DNA of 64,000 bases from Saprospiraceae bacterium (GTDB lineage: Bacteria > Bacteroidota > Bacteroidia > Chitinophagales > Saprospiraceae). The notes below the pieces were generated by a model. The model made no database searches. It had not been told where the DNA came from and saw only the letters and a list, made by a program, of their open reading frames with translations. A program made the translations under genes and the position numbers. Location of the stretch: contig JAJTEZ010000001.1 of the NCBI GenBank assembly GCA_021298335.1, positions 1 through 64,000 of the forward strand, read 5' to 3'. Shown in pieces: positions 51,478 to 61,657 of the stretch (position 1 is its first letter; each line of letters begins with the position of its first letter).

Positions 51478-51999
51478 TTAATGTTTGAAGCGAAAGAGAA
51501 ACTGAGAAATAAAAATAGCTGCAAATGATGCAAAAAAAGTAAACAGGCTGTTGATAAAGATGGAAAAAAAATACACCAGAGAAAATGCTTCGAGGCTAAA
51601 GTATGTAAAGACATGGACTAAAAGCAGAATGCTCATAAATGAAACATACCACCCCAGTCCAAGGCGGTGAATGGTTGGACTGTCGTCAAGGCTGTAGCCA
51701 TGAAAGGGCTCAAGAAAGGCAATGACCAGGATTCTTACATAGGCCGTAAAGACACAGGTAGCTGCATGTATTCCGGGTGAATTGTAAAAAAAATCAAGAC
51801 ACAAACCAAAAAGAAAAGCGATCAGCAAAACCAAAGATCTGGAGGTTTTGATGGGAAGCATCAGAAACGCCATAGGGTAATACAGAATATGAACAAAGGC
51901 GATTCCTTCCAGAGAGTATGTTGCCTGCCTGAATATTAAGACCTGAGCCAAAAAAACCAGGACCAGGCGTAAACCATGGATATATAGTACATTATTCAT
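51478..51999 (-). CDS. mreD: Rod shape-determining protein MreD
   Basis: Hydrophobic multi-TM protein in mreBCD order. Start refined to MNNVLYIHGLRLVLVFLAQ. Confidence 0.8.
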   Translation of the reverse strand: MNNVLYIHGLRLVLVFLAQVLIFRQATYSLEGIAFVHILYYPMAFLMLPIKTSRSLVLLIAFLFGLCLDFFYNSPGIHAATCVFTAYVRILVIAFLEPFHGYSLDDSPTIHRLGLGWYVSFMSILLLVHVFTYFSLEAFSLVYFFSIFINSLFTFFASFAAIFISQFLFRFKH

Positions 52000-52816
52000 T
52001 GGCCACCTCGTTTTCAAGTTGCAATCTTTCTCCTGCAAAACGATTTGACACCACATAGGCATAATTTGTGCCGGCCATGTCGTTGAATAGTTTTACAGTA
52101 ATGTAGTGGCTGTTGCTACCTGCCTGATTTTCAATTTTTTCGATAGTTCCCACAAGTATGCCTTTTGGAAAAATAGTCGAATACCCACTGGTGATAACTG
52201 TGTCACCTTTCATCACTGTTTCGTGCTTTGGAATGGAGGTCAACGTCATACGTTGAGGGTCCGGTGATGTCCAGATCAGTGATCCATGACCAGAACGGCC
52301 TTTGATGCTGCAACTAATTCTTGTCTGTGAATGCAAAATGGAAATCACGTGTGAAAAATTTTCAGAAACATTTCTTACGATACCAATGATGCCCTTATGG
52401 GAAGCAATCACACCCATGTCAGGACGAATTCCTTCGCGTGACCCTTTGCACAAAGTCAGGTGGTTATTGTTCAGGTGAATTGAGCTGTTGCAAACGTAAG
52501 CCGGAATAATGCTAAAACCAGTATATAAAGAATCGTACTCAGGAATTTTATCTGAGGAGTACTCTATGGTGATCAGGTTTTCAATCAAAGTCGCATTTTC
52601 TCGCAGCAAGCTGTCATTTTGTTCTTGCAAGCCAAGATATTGTTTCATTTTATCCCCCTGTTCAGTAATTCTTCCTGCATAAAAATTAGAGGAGTTGATG
52701 AAAATGTCTCTTTTATCTTGATTATACTTGACGATCAGGAAAAAACACAAAATCTCCAGAGCCACAAATAAAATGTGACTACCATACCGAAAAAAAATCA
52801 GTGCAATATTGTGCAT
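51992..52816 (-). CDS. mreC: Rod shape-determining protein MreC
   Basis: TM + coiled coil; GIIGIVRNVSENFSHVISILHSQTRISCSIKGRSGHGSL. Confidence 0.93.
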   Translation of the reverse strand: MHNIALIFFRYGSHILFVALEILCFFLIVKYNQDKRDIFINSSNFYAGRITEQGDKMKQYLGLQEQNDSLLRENATLIENLITIEYSSDKIPEYDSLYTGFSIIPAYVCNSSIHLNNNHLTLCKGSREGIRPDMGVIASHKGIIGIVRNVSENFSHVISILHSQTRISCSIKGRSGHGSLIWTSPDPQRMTLTSIPKHETVMKGDTVITSGYSTIFPKGILVGTIEKIENQAGSNSHYITVKLFNDMAGTNYAYVVSNRFAGERLQLENEVANE

Positions 52817-52826
52817 TTTTCAAAAA

Positions 52827-53858
52827 TCAGATACTTTTTCTATCCATCAGGAAAGAATATCTTTCTGTGTTTTTCAGCGCAATGCCTGTTCCCCGGACGA
52901 CTGCTTTCAAAGGATCCTCGGCTACGTGAATTTTTAGTTTTGTTTTGGAAGACATGCGCTTGTCTAGTCCTCTCAACAGTGCACCGCCTCCAGTAAGGTA
53001 AATTCCCTTGCTGAAAATATCAGAAGATAACTCTGGCGGTGTGTCTTCCAGTGCCTTCAATACGGCTTCTTCAATTTTAGCGATGGACTTGTCAAGTGCT
53101 TCAGAAACCTCAATGTGGGTTGTAAAAATTTGTTTGGGTATGCCAGTCAGAAGATCACGTCCATTTACAGCGTATCTTGGCGGTGGATCCTGTAAATCCT
53201 GAATGGCTGAGCCCACGTTGATCTTGATCTGTTCTGCTGTGCGTTCTCCGATGAGCAGGTTGTGCTTCCGCTTCATATAATCAATAATATCGTTGGTGAA
53301 TTCATCACCGGCGATACGGATGGACTGATCAGTAACGATACCCGAAAGGGCAATGACTGCAATTTCGGTGGTTCCTCCGCCAATATCAATGACCATGTTT
53401 CCTACAGGCTCTTCAACGTCAAGCCCGATACCTAAGGCAGCAGCCATTGGCTCGTGAATCAAGTACGTTTCTTTAGAGTCTACGTGGTCAGCGGAGTCAA
53501 ATACCGCTCTTTTTTCAACTTCAGTTATTCCTGAAGGAATACAAATAACCATTTTTAAATGGGTAAAGAATCGCCTTTTCTCACCTATCATATTGATCAG
53601 GCCCTGAATTAATGCTTCAGCAGCCTGAAAATCAGCAATGACTCCATCCTTTAAGGGGCGAATCGTTTTAATATTGTCATGCGTTTTTTCATGCATCATC
53701 ATGGCTCTGTTGCCGACTGCAATCACTTCCCCTGTATTTCTGTTGATGGCAACAATCGATGGTTCGTCTACAACGACCTTATCATTTTGTATAATGAGCG
53801 TATTAGCTGTGCCTAGATCGACAGCCAGTTCCTGTGTGAAAAAATTAAAGAATCTCAT
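52827..53858 (-). CDS. mreB: Rod shape-determining protein MreB
   Basis: AVDLGTANTLI, MVIDIGGGTTEIAVIALSGIV, YLTGGGALLRGLDK. Confidence 0.97.
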   Translation of the reverse strand: MRFFNFFTQELAVDLGTANTLIIQNDKVVVDEPSIVAINRNTGEVIAVGNRAMMMHEKTHDNIKTIRPLKDGVIADFQAAEALIQGLINMIGEKRRFFTHLKMVICIPSGITEVEKRAVFDSADHVDSKETYLIHEPMAAALGIGLDVEEPVGNMVIDIGGGTTEIAVIALSGIVTDQSIRIAGDEFTNDIIDYMKRKHNLLIGERTAEQIKINVGSAIQDLQDPPPRYAVNGRDLLTGIPKQIFTTHIEVSEALDKSIAKIEEAVLKALEDTPPELSSDIFSKGIYLTGGGALLRGLDKRMSSKTKLKIHVAEDPLKAVVRGTGIALKNTERYSFLMDRKSI

Positions 53859-54018
53859 ATTAATCTAAAATCAGCTATAATTAGGATAAATCAGGTCATG
53901 CCTGAACGGAGGAGCAAATTTACATTTTTTACAGATACTATTAGCAATTTAACTGATTCATATCCAAAATAATGCAAAAATTGTTAGGAGTTCATTTTCT
54001 GCAACTTTTCACGTGTGT

Positions 54019-55293
54019 CTAATCCGGAGTCACTACGACTTCAATCATGTCTTCCTTTTTGAGGTATTTTTGCGCAAGGTCTAAAATTTGCGAAGGTTGA
54101 ATGTCCAGAATTTTTTGCACAAAGTCCATGAATTCGTATTTACTTTGACCTATTGTAACCATGGATTTTACAAAACCGCCGAGGTTCATTGGGCCGTCAA
54201 GCATATTCATAAAGTTGCCCAAGAGATAGTTTTTTACCATTTGCAACTCCTCGAGGCCAACTTTTTCCTGCTGAAGCACGGCCATCTGGTGGTAAAGTTC
54301 TTTCAAAAGAGGTGATACGTATTCATTTGCCGCTTCAGTGCTGATGTAGAAACACCCATCATACAACATTTGATCAATGCTGCTGTAAATATCGTAAGTA
54401 AAACCTTTTTCTTCTCGGATGGATTTCATTAATCTGGATCCAAAATAGCCGCCAAGAATGGTGTTTAAAACAAAAAATCCGGCATTATCGGCATGGTTTT
54501 TATCAAATAGTCTTCGGCCGGTTTTTATAGCGCTCTGGTGTTCTTTCCTACTGTGAATCCGGATGTTTTTTCCTGCAACGGGGAGATCACAGTAAGGAAT
54601 TTGGGTAGGCAAGGATTTTTTTATTTCAGCACCAAAACAAGACTCTACTTTTTTTCGTATATCATTATTTAACCGGCCACTTAAGAAAATGAAAGCATTG
54701 TCACTACCATAGAACATCTGATGGTGCTCGATAATAGACTGCCTCGACAGTGAATGATAATCTTTTTCTACACTATTATACCCGTAAGGATGTTTTGCTC
54801 CGAAAATCTCCTCTGTAATTTGTCTGTAGCTGATAACCTCATTTTTGGATAATTCTTCCCGCAATTTCTCAATGTTGACTGAAACGAAGCGTTCGATCTC
54901 GTGATCAGGAAAGTCAGGCAAAAAATACATATCCCCAATCAATGGGATTAATTCAGGAGCATGCCGGGACATAGAATAAAAAGTGGTGTAAGCAAAGTCC
55001 ATATTTGCCCCGGTTTTCATGCTGGCGCCATAAAAATCAATTTTTTCAGCGATGTCCCTCGAAGACAATCCGGCACAACCCTCCTTGATTAGAGTGGAAA
55101 CGGCACGACTGCAAAGAGGAACTTTTTCTGTGGACCGTCCTGCCCGGTGCACAATCTCCAGTTTGAAAATATCCTGAGTACCCATATCTACCTCACAAAC
55201 AGTCACTCCATTTGGTAAAACATATTGCTCAAATTCAGGCAATATAAGAGAGTCTGGTCGGGTAATCTGAGGGCCCTTTCTTCGGTTAAGCAT
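54019..55293 (-). CDS. M16 (insulinase-like) family protein lacking HxxEH
   Basis: M16 fold motifs HRAGRSTEK, GGYFGSRLMKSIREEKGFTYDIYSS. ATG at 55293 (MLNRRKGPQITRP) is the likely start rather than 55578. Confidence 0.85.
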   Translation of the reverse strand: MLNRRKGPQITRPDSLILPEFEQYVLPNGVTVCEVDMGTQDIFKLEIVHRAGRSTEKVPLCSRAVSTLIKEGCAGLSSRDIAEKIDFYGASMKTGANMDFAYTTFYSMSRHAPELIPLIGDMYFLPDFPDHEIERFVSVNIEKLREELSKNEVISYRQITEEIFGAKHPYGYNSVEKDYHSLSRQSIIEHHQMFYGSDNAFIFLSGRLNNDIRKKVESCFGAEIKKSLPTQIPYCDLPVAGKNIRIHSRKEHQSAIKTGRRLFDKNHADNAGFFVLNTILGGYFGSRLMKSIREEKGFTYDIYSSIDQMLYDGCFYISTEAANEYVSPLLKELYHQMAVLQQEKVGLEELQMVKNYLLGNFMNMLDGPMNLGGFVKSMVTIGQSKYEFMDFVQKILDIQPSQILDLAQKYLKKEDMIEVVVTPD

Positions 55294-55516
55294 GAAAATC
55301 AATTCTGCAACAAATGTAAGAAGAAATGATAAACTCGAAATGAAACAATATTGAAGGTAAATTCCAATAATATCCTTTATTTTTGCACCGAGATAAAAAA
55401 ACTGGTTTAATGAGCAAAGAGTATAAACCTTCTTGTCTGGATTAAATGAATGTTTTTGATTTAAAAAGTACTCACACCATTTCCTAATTGGATTACAGAT
55501 CCAAAAAACCATACAC

Positions 55517-56629
55517 ATGAGATTTGAGGTATCATCATCTGAATTATTAAAACAACTCAATATTGGATCAGGCGCCATCGGAGCAAATCCGGTTTTGCCG
55601 GTTATGGAGGACTTTTTGTTTCATGTTGAAAAAAATGTCTTGACAATTACTTCCACCAACCTCGAAACCACAATCATCACGCAACTTGATGTTACAGCTG
55701 ACGAAGATGGAGTGATTGCCATTCCTGCAAAGATTTTGCTGGATACGATAAAGGCCTTACCTGAACAACCACTCACCCTTACAGCTGATGAACAAAATGG
55801 TGTAAAAATATTGTCAGCGTTTGGAGTCTATAAGTTGTCCGGAGATGCGGCAGATGATTTTCCCACACCACCGGAAGAAGACGACGTAGAGTCTCTCACA
55901 ATGAATTCAAAAAAAATTCAAAAAGGGATTACCAACACAATCTTTGCGACCAGCAATGACGAATTGAGGCTTGCCATGACAGGAGTGTTGATTCAGATAG
56001 ACTTCACCAGACTGCATTTTGTGGCCACAGACGCCCACAAGTTGGTAAAGTACACTGTTGGAAATTTGAATACAGACATCACAAGGTCTTTGATTATACC
56101 TAAAAAAGGGTTAAATCTGGTAAAAAATGCTCTGACAGAAGAATGCGATGTTTCCATCAGCTTCAATAAGGCAAACATTTTCTTTTCTTTTGGCAGGACC
56201 AAAATTGTCTGCCGTCTGATTGATGCGAAATACCCGGAATATAATGCAGTGATACCTGTTGAAAACCCTTTGGAAGCCATTATAAACAGAAAAGATTTTC
56301 TCAATTCTCTTCGACGGATTGCTATTTATGCCAACAAATCGACGAATCAGGTCATTTTAAATCTGACCGAAAAGTCAATGACGATTTCAGCGCAAGACCT
56401 GGATTTTTCCAATGAAGCTACCGAGCAGCTTACATGTTCATTTAACGGAGATGCTATGACAATAGGATTTAATGCCAAGATCTTTTCTGAAATGCTTTCC
56501 GTAATGGAAAATGAAGAGGTGAAACTCCAGTTATCAACACCTAGCAGGCCGGGACTGATTGTGCCTACAGAAGATGAGCCGGGAGAGACCCTTCTCATGC
56601 TTGTCATGCCTGTTATGATGGGTAATTAA
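55517..56629 (+). CDS. dnaN: DNA polymerase III beta subunit (sliding clamp)
   Basis: 370 aa; MRFEVSSSELLKQLNIGSGAIGANPVLPVMEDFLF; C-terminal MLVMPVMMGN. Confidence 0.97.
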   Translation: MRFEVSSSELLKQLNIGSGAIGANPVLPVMEDFLFHVEKNVLTITSTNLETTIITQLDVTADEDGVIAIPAKILLDTIKALPEQPLTLTADEQNGVKILSAFGVYKLSGDAADDFPTPPEEDDVESLTMNSKKIQKGITNTIFATSNDELRLAMTGVLIQIDFTRLHFVATDAHKLVKYTVGNLNTDITRSLIIPKKGLNLVKNALTEECDVSISFNKANIFFSFGRTKIVCRLIDAKYPEYNAVIPVENPLEAIINRKDFLNSLRRIAIYANKSTNQVILNLTEKSMTISAQDLDFSNEATEQLTCSFNGDAMTIGFNAKIFSEMLSVMENEEVKLQLSTPSRPGLIVPTEDEPGETLLMLVMPVMMGN

Positions 56630-56634
56630 TTGCA

Positions 56635-57207
56635 ATGAAAACCGGTCTGTTTTTTGGGTCTTTCAATCCAGTGCACACCGGACATATGATTATAGCCTCG
56701 TATATGGCAGAATTTACCGATCTTGACCAGGTTTGGATGGTTGTTAGTCCTCACAATCCTCTGAAAAACAAATCGACTCTGGCCAAGGATTATGACAGAC
56801 TCTATCTTGTGCAGCAAGCTATCGGAGATAGTGATAAAATTAAAGCTTCCAATATTGAATTTTCTCTACCACAGCCATCTTATACCATAGATACGTTGAC
56901 GTATCTCTCTGAACGTCACCCGGATAAACAATTCTGCCTCATCATGGGCTCAGACAACCTAAATACTCTTTCAAAATGGAAAAACTACGAAAAAATTTTA
57001 AGCCAATATCCCATATATGTGTATAGAAGGTGGCCAGATACAGCGGGACCATTTGATCATTTTCCCGGAGTGAAGCTGGTTGATGCCCCGTTGGTTGAAA
57101 TTTCATCTACATTTATTCGAAGGGCACTCCGCGAAGGAAAATCAGTTCGCTATCTAGTACCTGACAAAGTACTCGAGACTCTCGAAAATTCAGGAATGTA
57201 CCGTTAA
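56635..57207 (+). CDS. nadD: Nicotinate-nucleotide adenylyltransferase
   Basis: GLFFGSFNPVHTGHMIIA; ISSTFIRRALREGKSVRYLVPD. Confidence 0.96.
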   Translation: MKTGLFFGSFNPVHTGHMIIASYMAEFTDLDQVWMVVSPHNPLKNKSTLAKDYDRLYLVQQAIGDSDKIKASNIEFSLPQPSYTIDTLTYLSERHPDKQFCLIMGSDNLNTLSKWKNYEKILSQYPIYVYRRWPDTAGPFDHFPGVKLVDAPLVEISSTFIRRALREGKSVRYLVPDKVLETLENSGMYR

Positions 57208-57317
57208 ATTCAGGTTTTTACCAAAAGGTAAATGGATATAAATTTAGATAGGAATTAACAGATCAACCAGGTCCAGATAGCTTTTCACTTCAGATGTAAC
57301 AAACTAAAAACGAAGGC

Positions 57318-59541
57318 ATGAGACAAAATAAATTTGATGCAATATATAAGCCACTCTTTGCTGTTTTTATTTTTTTTCATTTTGGAAATTCTCAATCAGG
57401 GATATTACCAGGAACCTGGAAATCACACCTTTCTTACAAGGAAGGAAGATTGGTTACACAAAGTGATGATAAAGTTATCTATGCAGCCCAAAGAGGGATA
57501 TTTACTATTGACAAGGCTGATCTTTCTGTTGAATTTTTATCAAAAGAAAACAATCTTTCAGAAGTGGATGTCTCAGGCTTGTTTTATGACGATAGGAACC
57601 AGCAATTGTTTGTGGTTTACAGTAGCAATTTTATCGATATCCTTTCAGGGTCTACAATTTTCACAGTATCGGACATTGCTAATAATTCTACCATTATAGG
57701 AAGCAAAACAATCAACGACATCACATTTGCAAGTGCAGAAAACGCCTATATAGCCACGGACTTTGGAATCCTGGGCTTTAGTCCGAAACAGAAAGAATTT
57801 CAATTTACTACATTCACACAACAAAAAGTATATTCCGTGTGCGAAAACAGAAACAGCATCTATGCTGCCACTGAGAACGGATTGTATTTTATTTCAAAAT
57901 CTGATTCAAGGATTTCGGATTTTAATGCCTGGCAAAAAATACTTCCACAATCTGGCCTGCCATCAGCAGATCAGATCAAAAAGGTCAGAACAAAAGCTTC
58001 GTTACTTGTAGTTTGGCAGGACAATGCAATATATATCCAAAATAATCAGGACCAGTTTTCTGAAATACTGGCTCCCAATTGGGGCAACGCAGCGATTAAC
58101 TTTTTCTCTACAGAAGGTTCTTATATTATGGCCGGCGTTGAACAAAATAACCAGACCCAGGTGTTTTTCCTTGAAACCTCAGGAAATATAGCGGGTATTC
58201 GACCGGAGGGTTGTCTGAATAAAACAAGAAATGCGATTGAAGACGAGAAAGGTAGGGTATGGTATGCAGATGAATGGGAACCCGTCAGGTACACCGAAGG
58301 CTTGGCTAATGGTGAGTGCCGTCAGTTGAGTTTTTCTACTCCTTATACCAATGACGCAAGCAACATCAGGTTTAAAGGAGAAAAAGCGTATGTTGCTTCG
58401 GGTGGAGTTACGGAGGATTACCAGTATAAATTTACCAGATATGGATTTTATACTTATGAGCAGGGAGACTGGATCAATTTTACTCAGGAAAAAATACCTG
58501 AAATCCTGGAATATGACTTTTTAAATTTGTTTTGTCTTGCGCCAGATCCGTTTTCTTCAAATATTTATTTGGGAAGCTATTACAATGGCCTTCTTTCGTT
58601 TGATGAAAAAACAGGAAAAGCGGAGCATTGGAATAAGGACAACAGCATATTACAGGGAGTCATCGGTGATCCGCAAAGAACCCGAGTTGCAGGCTTGGCT
58701 TTTGATAAAAAAGGCAATCTTTGGATATCCAATTACGGATCTACCTCACCGCTTGTAGTCAAAACAAAAGAGGGATCATGGCACAAATTCAGTTTGCCGG
58801 GAAGCAGTCAGCTTGCGGAGATTGCCATCGACCAGTCAGGCAATAAATGGATCGTTGTGCCGGGAGTTGGGAATGGAATTCTTGTATACAACGAAGGAGA
58901 AAACATTTCAGATACCGGTGATGATACTTTCAGGTTCATCAATCGCAACAATAGTATACTCACTGGAAATAAAGTGAATTCGGTCCTTGTGGATCTGGAT
59001 GGCGCTGTTTGGGTGGGTACGGATCAAGGTCCTGTCATTTTTGACTGTGGCAATCCTTTTCAGGAGTCAGTCTGTCGGGGTAGCACAAGACCAGTTGTCG
59101 TAGACGGTATTCCCTCTCTCCTTTTGAGGGATGAAGACATACTTTGTATGGAAGTGGATGGGGCAAATAGAAAATGGTTTGGAACGAGAAACGGAATTTT
59201 TGTACAATCGACCGATGGAACAACTCAAATTGACCAGTTTACTACAGGCAATTCCCCACTGCTCAGCAATAGGGTGGTAGATCTGGCGTATAATTCGCAG
59301 ACCTGAATACGAAGGACTGATTTATGTCAAAGGTCTGGTCAGGGATGCAAATGTGAAAATTACAGACGTCCAGGGAAGGCTGGTCTATGAAACCAGAGCA
59401 TTGGGTGGACAGGCAGTCTGGGATGGAAGGGATTATCATGGCTTAAAGGCATCCCCTGGGGTTTATCTGGTCTTTAGCGCCAACGAAAACACTTCCGGTG
59501 AAAATGACTCCTATGTCACAAAAATATTGATCATTGATTGA
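57318..59541 (+). pseudogene. porZ: T9SS component PorZ-like beta-propeller protein, C-terminal domain out of frame
   Basis: 662-aa ORF with two-component-regulator-type propeller repeats ends at 59306 (RVVDLAYNSQT*). The next frame reads RPEYEGLIYVKGLVRDANVKITDVQGRLVYETRALGGQAVWDGRDYHG...GVYLVF...YVTKILIID*, a PorZ/T9SS-type C-terminal domain. Confidence 0.8.
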
Positions 59542-60670
59542 TTTTGCTTTTCCTGAGAATTTCTTCATAAAATTCTTCATACTGGGGCAAGATCTGATCA
59601 ATGTCAAAACGACGCGCCTGAAGGAAGGCATTTTGTCTGAACTGATTTAATGTGTCTTCGTTTTCCAGAAGTTCAATACATTTCTGAGCCATGCCTTTGA
59701 TGTCGCCCACTGCACACATGTAACCAGTTTGACCATCAATATTGACTTCCGGGAGACCTCCAGCATTGGATGAGATTACCGGAACTTCACAAGCCATCGC
59801 TTCCAGTGCAGCCAATCCGAAGCTTTCATTTTCTGAAGGAAGCAAAAACAAGTCTGAAATAGCGAGCAATTCTTCTACAGCCTCTTGTTTTCCCAGGAAA
59901 CGAATGTGGTCGCACAGTCCGATTTGGCGACAAAGATCTTCCATCGCCTTTCTTTCTGGTCCGTCTCCGATCAGGAGCAGTTTGCTTTCAATCTGCTTAG
60001 ATACAATTTCAAAAACACGAATCACATCTTCCACACGTTTCACTTTTCTGAAGTTGGAGATGTGAATGAGTATTTTTTCACCATCAGGAGCGATGGCCTT
60101 TCTGAAATGGTCCTTATTTATTTTTCGAAAGCGACTAAAATCTATAAAATTATGGACGACTTTAATTTCCCGGTCAATGTGGAATGTGCTGATGGTTTCG
60201 TTTTTCAATTGTTCAGAAACCGCAGTCACACCATCCGATTGATTGATCGTAAACTCCACAACCGGTGCGAATGAACTATCATTTCCTACCAATGTAATAT
60301 CTGTTCCATGTAATGTAGTAATAATTGGAATATAGATTCCCTGGGAAGCTAGAATTTGTCGCGCCATATATCCTACCGCAGCATGAGGAATTGCATAGTG
60401 TACGTGAAGCAGATCAAGTTTTTCAAACAGGACAACGTCTACAAGTTTACTGGCCAGAGCAGTTTCATAAGGAGCAAACTCAAACAGCGGGTACTCCATT
60501 GCCGTCACCTCGTGGAAATATACGTTGGCATGAAACGAAGTGAGCCGAACAGGTCTTTTGTAGGTGATAAAATGCACATCATGGCCTTTATCCGCCAAAC
60601 CAAGTCCCAGTTCAGTGGCAACAACACCACTGCCTCCAAAAGTAGGGTAACAGACCATTCCAATTCTCAT
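59531..60670 (-). CDS. bshA: N-acetyl-alpha-D-glucosaminyl L-malate synthase BshA
   Basis: 379 aa; MRIGMVCYPTFGGSGVVATELGLGLADKGHDVHFITYKRP...FHEVTAMEYPLF is diagnostic. Confidence 0.96.
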   Translation of the reverse strand: MRIGMVCYPTFGGSGVVATELGLGLADKGHDVHFITYKRPVRLTSFHANVYFHEVTAMEYPLFEFAPYETALASKLVDVVLFEKLDLLHVHYAIPHAAVGYMARQILASQGIYIPIITTLHGTDITLVGNDSSFAPVVEFTINQSDGVTAVSEQLKNETISTFHIDREIKVVHNFIDFSRFRKINKDHFRKAIAPDGEKILIHISNFRKVKRVEDVIRVFEIVSKQIESKLLLIGDGPERKAMEDLCRQIGLCDHIRFLGKQEAVEELLAISDLFLLPSENESFGLAALEAMACEVPVISSNAGGLPEVNIDGQTGYMCAVGDIKGMAQKCIELLENEDTLNQFRQNAFLQARRFDIDQILPQYEEFYEEILRKSKINQ

Positions 60671-60748
60671 ATTCTCGTATAACTAATAGAACTTCATAAC
60701 AAATGAATGTTCAAAACGTTTGTATGAGGTATTTATACTCATCAATTT

Positions 60749-61657
60749 ATGGATTGGACCAGCAGTTTAAAGGGGTTTCAGGCATACCTATTGCTGGAAA
60801 AATCATTGTCAATGCACTCTATTGAGGCGTACATTAGAGATGTGGGAAAATTGATGGAGTATGTTTTTACCCTCAAAATAGACCTGCCTCCAGATCAACT
60901 TAGTGCTGATCAACTCACAGGATTTGTCTATTTTATCAATGATCTGGGGCTGGAGGCCAGAAGTCAGGCAAGAATTATTTCTGGCATAAGGGCTTTTTAC
61001 AGGTTTTTACTTTTGGAAGACATCATCCACGAAGATCCAACTGCCTTACTCGAGAGTCCTAAATTAAAAAGAACACTACCGGATGTTTTGTCTTTTGAGG
61101 AAATTGAACAGATCTTGTCATCGGTAGATTTGTCAGAGCCCAACGGACAGCGAAATCGAGCTATTTTTGAGACGTTATATGCATGCGGACTAAGAGTTTC
61201 AGAGCTTGTCACCTTAAAGTTGAGCAATTATTTTCCAGAGCAGCAATTCATGAAAGTTTTGGGGAAAAACAACAAGGAAAGGCTCGTGCCGATAGGCCCT
61301 TCAGCAATAAAGCAAATTGAGGTTTATTTGACCACTGAAAGAAATAAAATGCATATTTCTGATAAAAACAGCCAGGACACCCTATTCTTAAACCGAAGGG
61401 GAAAAGGTCTTACCAGGGTTATGATCTTTACATTAATCAAAAAACATACTGCGCTGGCAGGCATCAATAAAAATGTAAGTCCACATACTTTCAGACACTC
61501 GTTTGCCACGCATCTTGTGGAAGGAGGGGCTGATTTGCGGGCTGTGCAGGAGATGCTGGGTCACGAATCAATCTTGACCACGGAGATCTATACACATGTT
61601 GACAGAAACTACCTGAAAGAAACACTTTTAAAATTTCACCCGTTAAGCAGGAGTTAG
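60749..61657 (+). CDS. xerD: Site-specific tyrosine recombinase XerD/XerC
   Basis: 302 aa; ACGLRVSELVTL, HTFRHSFATHLVEGGADLRAVQEMLGHESILTTEIYTHV. Confidence 0.93.
   Translation: MDWTSSLKGFQAYLLLEKSLSMHSIEAYIRDVGKLMEYVFTLKIDLPPDQLSADQLTGFVYFINDLGLEARSQARIISGIRAFYRFLLLEDIIHEDPTALLESPKLKRTLPDVLSFEEIEQILSSVDLSEPNGQRNRAIFETLYACGLRVSELVTLKLSNYFPEQQFMKVLGKNNKERLVPIGPSAIKQIEVYLTTERNKMHISDKNSQDTLFLNRRGKGLTRVMIFTLIKKHTALAGINKNVSPHTFRHSFATHLVEGGADLRAVQEMLGHESILTTEIYTHVDRNYLKETLLKFHPLSRS

Noticed and set aside
55294-55578. Divergent overlap of the M16 gene with dnaN
   Set aside because: The N-terminal 95 aa of the longest ORF do not look like M16 or a signal peptide; ATG at 55293 leaves a normal 223-bp divergent promoter region.
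55517-56629. dnaN as a sign of the replication origin
   Set aside because: No dnaA, recF, gyrB or DnaA-box cluster seen nearby; dnaN is often away from the origin in Bacteroidota.
60749-61657. Tyrosine recombinase as a marker of an integrated element
   Set aside because: Sequence matches housekeeping XerD/XerC, with core metabolic genes on both sides and no att-like repeats or phage genes.
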